From positions 1-28,576 of the forward strand of contig MTSL01000213.1 of NCBI GenBank assembly GCA_002794465.1: a stretch of DNA of 28,576 bases. Direction: 5' to 3'. The position numbers and the translations under genes are program-made. Source of the stretch: Paramicrosporidium saccamoebae (taxonomy: Eukaryota; Rozellomycota). Below, piece after piece: positions 24,760-28,576 of the stretch. Every line of letters begins with the position of its first letter. Position 1 is the stretch's first letter. The notes beneath the pieces were generated by a model. It was not told the origin of the DNA, ran no database searches, and saw only the letters and a list, made by a program, of their open reading frames with translations.

Positions 24760-25938
24760 CGACTGTTTTCTGACAGCAGCTGCCCGCACAACCTTTTCCT
24801 CAATTCCCCGGAGCCTCATATTCACCAACAGCCCCGTCATTCCAACTGTGGACACGAGAAGGAATCCCAAGAGAAAGTAAGCAGCCACTGCACTCAAATG
24901 TCCCAAGAACGGCATATAGTATAGCAGCCCCAATGCTTTTGGAGCTGGAGGCGGCTCGTCCTGTCGGATGATTGGTGTCGGCGAGGTGGAAGGCAAGATA
25001 ATATGTGGCCGAGAAGGCGCTGGTGCAGGTGCAGGGGCTGAAGGCGGAACGGTGTCGGGAACCAAAGCAGCATGGAATGTGCGCGGAGTTCCCGGAGTGG
25101 ACACTGCAGTCACTTGTATTCCCGGCTGCTCAGATTCAAAAAGGTACTTAAAGTCCTGTCGAAGATGGTGGGTACATGTACAGTTGTGGGGATGCCTTGC
25201 GTCTTTGTGTTCGTCAAAATATTGAGAAATTCCTGTCACCAGTCTTTGGATAATCGCCGTATCGGGCGCTTCCGAGTCCATTTGAACGTTGACCCGGTTA
25301 ATCTTTTTAATAACATCCAAATAGTGCTTTGGGAAATTTGCAGGAAATACCAGAACATTCCCCTCCACTTTGTTTGGGCTTGCGACGACTTCCCCGTTAT
25401 CTTTCCAAGGCTTGGTAGTAGAATGCTGCCTCTCGGGATGAGACTCGTCTGGCACAGTCGCCCAGATGGGGGGCGTTTCAGGGTTATCCAAATCTGGAGT
25501 ATCCGCTGGCTCCCTCTGGTCGAGGTCAGACGACTCGCTATCATCTGAATGTATGTTCAGGTTTAGCGCCAGCTTTGTGGTTAGAGCATCCATGGGATCG
25601 TCCTCTGAATCAAAAGTGTCCTCCTCCATATAGTCTGAATCTTTGTCAGAATCACCCAGGTCAGGCATCCGTCCCTTTAGCCACTCGAGATTAGCTAGTC
25701 TGTCTGCAATATCTTGGTTGTTTGATATTCTAACGTTTTCTCGTCCAGTCAACGGCGCAAACCCTTTGCGGCCGTGTCGAACCTTACCTCTCTCCCGAAG
25801 ATATCTGGGCTTATACTCGTAGACCCTTCTCGGAGAATACTTTGCGCACAATATATGGCATTGGCTCACTATGAGCAATAGGAAGGACAGGAACACGAAG
25901 CACTTTGAATGCAGCAAGCTACCTAGCCGACTGCTCAT
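24739..25938 (-). CDS. Acidic single-pass membrane protein of unknown function
   Basis: A 399-aa intronless protein from the ATG at 25938. Residues 1-~32 form a signal peptide or anchor (CFVFLSFLLLIVSQCHILCA). Then come a basic stretch (RRVYEYKPRYLRERGKVRHGRKG), a Ser/Asp/Glu-rich acidic linker (~90-165), and a mixed region with a Cys/His-rich motif (HPHNCTCTHH, ~250-260). An Ala-Pro repeat stretch (~295-310) follows, then a strong membrane helix (~350-378) and a short basic tail. The type I topology and linker resemble secretory-pathway surface or organisation proteins, but I recognise no family. Arg-rich sites near the N-terminus could be kexin targets; this is speculation. The last seven codons are the first unit of a tandem 21-bp repeat containing the stop. 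Confidence 0.75.
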   Translation of the reverse strand: MSSRLGSLLHSKCFVFLSFLLLIVSQCHILCAKYSPRRVYEYKPRYLRERGKVRHGRKGFAPLTGRENVRISNNQDIADRLANLEWLKGRMPDLGDSDKDSDYMEEDTFDSEDDPMDALTTKLALNLNIHSDDSESSDLDQREPADTPDLDNPETPPIWATVPDESHPERQHSTTKPWKDNGEVVASPNKVEGNVLVFPANFPKHYLDVIKKINRVNVQMDSEAPDTAIIQRLVTGISQYFDEHKDARHPHNCTCTHHLRQDFKYLFESEQPGIQVTAVSTPGTPRTFHAALVPDTVPPSAPAPAPAPSRPHIILPSTSPTPIIRQDEPPPAPKALGLLYYMPFLGHLSAVAAYFLLGFLLVSTVGMTGLLVNMRLRGIEEKVVRAAAVRKQSVMRVDV

Positions 25939-26373
25939 GGTGGCGCTGGTGCTTTGAAGCTAGGATCGACCAGGGTCTCGGAGGTGTTTTTTTTGAATGT
26001 GCCTATTGGTCAGATTCATTGCAGGTAGAGACAACAGCCACCAACAGCCCAAGGATACAAGAAAGTATGAAAATTGCGTCGCAGCACAAAGATAGAGTTC
26101 AATTTGATTCTAGTATTTAACTGATGCAGAGCTTAGAGCACTGGGGAGCTAATTGTACTATTTTCGTGCGCATGATGGCTGTCCCGTGGTGCCACAACAA
26201 CCAGGAATCTTATATCGCACACGCTAAACGAGAGTTGGCTTTACTATTATCTGTTGGGTAATAACGATCAGCTCAATTTACAGTAATTCTTCCTTAACCG
26301 GGAGCTGTCCATCATCAAGATTGCTACTTTCAACTTTACACTAATACGGCCGTGTTTCTATTGGTCCAGTCAA
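25939..26373. promoter_or_regulatory. Divergent intergenic region upstream of BUB1/MAD3 and the membrane protein
   Basis: About 430 bp with no gene seen. CCAAT boxes (attgg) lie near 26005-26009 and 26359-26363, the second within 15 nt of the BUB1/MAD3 ATG. No clear TATA box is seen. Confidence 0.45.
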
Positions 26374-28308
26374 ATGTCCGATAATGCCGCCTTTGAGGAA
26401 CAGTTGCTTCGTCTTGGAGAGCTGGACGACCCACTATCAGTTTTTGACGGATATTATTCCCATTTGCAACACACAAATGCCGATGCTGTGACCCTGACGC
26501 GTATACTAGAACGAGCCACTCAGACATTTGTGACTGACCGACGGTACCGAAATGACCCGCGGTATTTGAAACTCTGGCTGGCCTACGCCCATCGATGTGT
26601 GGACCCAGAAGACATTTACTCATTCCTCGCCATGAGGGGCATTGCGAGCGATTTGGCTGCATTCTACGAAGACTATGCCGGCTATTTGGAGCGGAAGGGC
26701 GACCTTCACAAAGCAGGCGAAGTATTGAAGGCTGGCGTCCAGAAACACGCTGCACCCATAGAGAGGCTAATGAAGAGGCAGGAGGACTTTAAGACAAAGC
26801 ACCCTGAAAGTGAGAAGAAGCGGAGACAAGAAGTTGCAGGGTACAATGTTGCGCTGCTTAATAATTGTCTGTTGTCTTTTGAGGAGGTGCGAGCAAAGAG
26901 TTGGCGTCGTGCCGGAAGTATTCTCAAGGCCACCTATAATCCCCCTGCCCCGATCCCCACAATGATGGACGATGATGGATTGGACGGATTCGATCTCGGT
27001 TTGGGGCCAGTGGACCCTGACGATCTGACTCACGTGAGCATCTACAGGGACAATACCACCGATTTGCGAGAACTCGCCCGTTCGCTTTCCACGGAAAAGG
27101 AAAATACCCAACCGTTGCTGAATTTCTCAATTGACCAGTTTATTTTAGAAGAGAAGCCACCAAAGATGCTGTTGGGAATGGATGACGATGATTTCATCCT
27201 AAATACAAGACGGGACTGCCGATTATCGCTGATTCCTGAAGAATCCGATATTGCAACCCAAGTGTCTGGGGCAATTCCCAGTCTTCTCTCCGCTTCCCCT
27301 CGCATTAGTGTTGCCGATATACAACATATGAAGGAGCGAGTTCAGGTAGCGACAATTTCCAGTGAAGATCTGTTACAGCCCCGGTTAGCAGCAATGGAAA
27401 AGAGCATTGGCCGCGACGGCGTCGGTAACAATCACACGGTGGCCTCGTTGAGAGTGGCATCTGGTCACTTTTTTGTAGAGAGACGCCTTGGCGTCAAGGT
27501 AGTTTTGGCTATTGATCTGGAGGCTGATCTTGGGGGATCAGATTTGCACCAGGCGGCTCTGAAGCTGACGCATGATTGCTGGGAACCCCATATACTAGGC
27601 CGTCTAAAAGGAATCCGTGGAATTCCTATCCTTGGAAAAGTCTGTCGCCACCCTGACAATATCATATTCACTTGTTCATATTTCCCTCACGGATCGCTGG
27701 CCTCGTTGCTGCGGATAAGCATTGATGAAAAACTCGTCTTGTTTTGGGTGAGAGAACTGGTGAAATTGCTATTGCATCTCTATGAGCGCAACATTGTACA
27801 CGGTGGAATTACATTGGATCATGTGATGGTCCGACTTGGTCCACTGCCCATTTCGTCAATATTTGACCCGAATGGCGGAGGTGGTTGGGATGACCGTGGA
27901 GTTGGCCTCGTCTCCTTCTCCCACGCCTTGGATGGCGAGCTCATCAATTTGGATTCAGAGCTCATGTCCGAGACGACAACCAATCTGGATTCAGAGCTAC
28001 TCCCCGGCCCAATAGACAACCTTGATTCAGGACGCCATATCGCCACCCTTGATCTGTCCATGCTCCTGAACATTATTACAGAAATTTGTAAGGAAATTCC
28101 AACACTGCGCTATCCCAATATGTGGAGTGAGCTGACTTTATTTATTCGACAGAATCAGGGCTGTAAATGGCGGAAATTGAGCGATGTGTATTTGAATATT
28201 GTGAGTATTATTGACCATGTCTTGGTCTCCGAGTCGTCTGCCTTGCCCACTCTCAAGTCACTGCTGACGAAGCTCGAGATTACTCTGTTGGAAAGGCATC
28301 CACGGTAA
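26374..28308 (+). CDS. BUB1/MAD3 (BUBR1) spindle-checkpoint protein with degenerate kinase domain
   Basis: A 644-aa intronless protein. Residues ~10-150 form the MAD3/BUB1 TPR homology region ('DPRYLKLWLAYAHRCVDPEDIYSFL', 'AAFYEDYAGYLERKGD...A..VLKAGV'). A GLEBS Bub3-binding motif lies at ~167-180 (SFEEVRAKSWRR). A KEN box lies at 242-244, typical of MAD3/BUBR1, which inhibits APC/C-Cdc20. The C-terminal ~290 residues have the BUB1 kinase-domain layout: a Lys-containing strand 'AALKL' and the 'NIVHGGITLDHVMV' loop. Catalytic positions are lost: the catalytic-loop Asp is Gly478, the loop Lys is Thr, and the DFG/DLG Asp position is Gly511. It is thus a pseudokinase by sequence, like vertebrate BUBR1. 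A loop insert carries three NLDSE-type repeats (~530-555). AATAAA lies ~10 nt after the stop. Confidence 0.88.
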   Translation: MSDNAAFEEQLLRLGELDDPLSVFDGYYSHLQHTNADAVTLTRILERATQTFVTDRRYRNDPRYLKLWLAYAHRCVDPEDIYSFLAMRGIASDLAAFYEDYAGYLERKGDLHKAGEVLKAGVQKHAAPIERLMKRQEDFKTKHPESEKKRRQEVAGYNVALLNNCLLSFEEVRAKSWRRAGSILKATYNPPAPIPTMMDDDGLDGFDLGLGPVDPDDLTHVSIYRDNTTDLRELARSLSTEKENTQPLLNFSIDQFILEEKPPKMLLGMDDDDFILNTRRDCRLSLIPEESDIATQVSGAIPSLLSASPRISVADIQHMKERVQVATISSEDLLQPRLAAMEKSIGRDGVGNNHTVASLRVASGHFFVERRLGVKVVLAIDLEADLGGSDLHQAALKLTHDCWEPHILGRLKGIRGIPILGKVCRHPDNIIFTCSYFPHGSLASLLRISIDEKLVLFWVRELVKLLLHLYERNIVHGGITLDHVMVRLGPLPISSIFDPNGGGGWDDRGVGLVSFSHALDGELINLDSELMSETTTNLDSELLPGPIDNLDSGRHIATLDLSMLLNIITEICKEIPTLRYPNMWSELTLFIRQNQGCKWRKLSDVYLNIVSIIDHVLVSESSALPTLKSLLTKLEITLLERHPR

Positions 28309-28389
28309 TTCATCGTGTTCAATAAACATTAAATCTATGTGAGGGGAGATTGTCTTGCCGCAAGAGCCGAGGCTTTGATTTGTGATACG

Positions 28390-28576
28390 TGTGTGATGTA
28401 GAGGATCAATTAGTTGGGTATTGCAGGACAATGAGATCTGTATCCTTACGATTTTAAGATTAGCAGTGAACAAGTTTTCTTCTCGCCTAAACTAGGCCGT
28501 TGGATTAACGATGAACAATGAACGCTTTCTTTTCATCTCTTCCCACTTGACTTAGTACGTGGTACACCCCCCCCCC
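28390..28576 (-). repeat. Dispersed repeat copy F, truncated by the window end
   Basis: On the minus strand, from the window end inward: a poly-G run of 10, then gttaatccaacggcctagtttaggcgagaagaaaacttgttcactgctaatc (matching copy G), then cagatctcattgtcctgcaatacccaactaattgatcctctacatcaca. The poly-G position corresponds to the poly-G in copy D, so the element probably continues beyond the window. Confidence 0.8.

Noticed and set aside
1-28576. tRNA or rRNA genes
   Set aside because: No stretch with A and B boxes plus a foldable cloverleaf, and no rRNA core sequence, was seen by eye.

Overview
This is a compact, gene-dense eukaryotic window. Protein-coding genes fill most of it, are read with the standard code, and are separated by short AT-rich spacers. 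Eight spliceosomal introns can be placed by restoring conserved protein motifs or a start; all are only 29-36 nt (GT...AG). The gene set (furin/kexin protease, mitochondrial EF-G and malate dehydrogenase, USP7-type deubiquitinase, Mpv17 protein, GID/CTLH subunit, BUB1/MAD3 checkpoint protein, NEDD1-type gamma-tubulin adaptor) is opisthokont-like. With the tiny introns it suggests a small-genome, early-diverging fungus that keeps mitochondria (Rozellomycota/Paramicrosporidium/Mitosporidium-like). That placement is inference.

Layout. 1-639: no gene seen. 640-1743 (+): broken ankyrin-repeat gene. 1992-2730 (-): NEDD1 C-terminal-domain protein. 2732-4809 (-): kexin/furin protease, ending one base before the NEDD1-like start. 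5077-7299 (-): mitochondrial EF-G. 7746-8797 (-): mitochondrial malate dehydrogenase. 9098-11431 and 12070-14451 (+): two tandem paralogous secreted single-pass membrane proteins of unknown function, each behind a cluster of CCAAT boxes and a TATA-like box. 14994-15789 (-): LisH-CTLH-CRA subunit of a GID/CTLH-type ubiquitin ligase. It is divergent from 15844-16232 (+), a small acidic protein. 16815-18629 (-): a carotenoid-oxygenase-fold protein that appears to lack all four iron-binding histidines. It is divergent from 18784-19851 (+), UDP-galactose 4-epimerase. 20239-23706 (-): USP7/UBP15, divergent from 23871-24515 (+), Mpv17/PMP22 family. 24739-25938 (-): unknown acidic membrane protein. 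26374-28308 (+): BUB1/MAD3 with GLEBS motif, KEN box and a degenerate kinase domain.

The genes form no single pathway. Themes are spindle and checkpoint function (NEDD1-like, BUB1/MAD3), ubiquitin (GID-type subunit, USP7), mitochondria (EF-G, MDH, possibly Mpv17), and secretory or surface functions (kexin and three membrane proteins).

Two non-coding patterns stand out. A dispersed ~100-200 bp repeat family sits in at least seven spacers. Tandem-repeat arrays begin at, or within a few bases of, the stop codons of four genes; in one, the 21-bp unit is exactly the last seven codons including the stop. I saw no tRNA, rRNA or CRISPR array.
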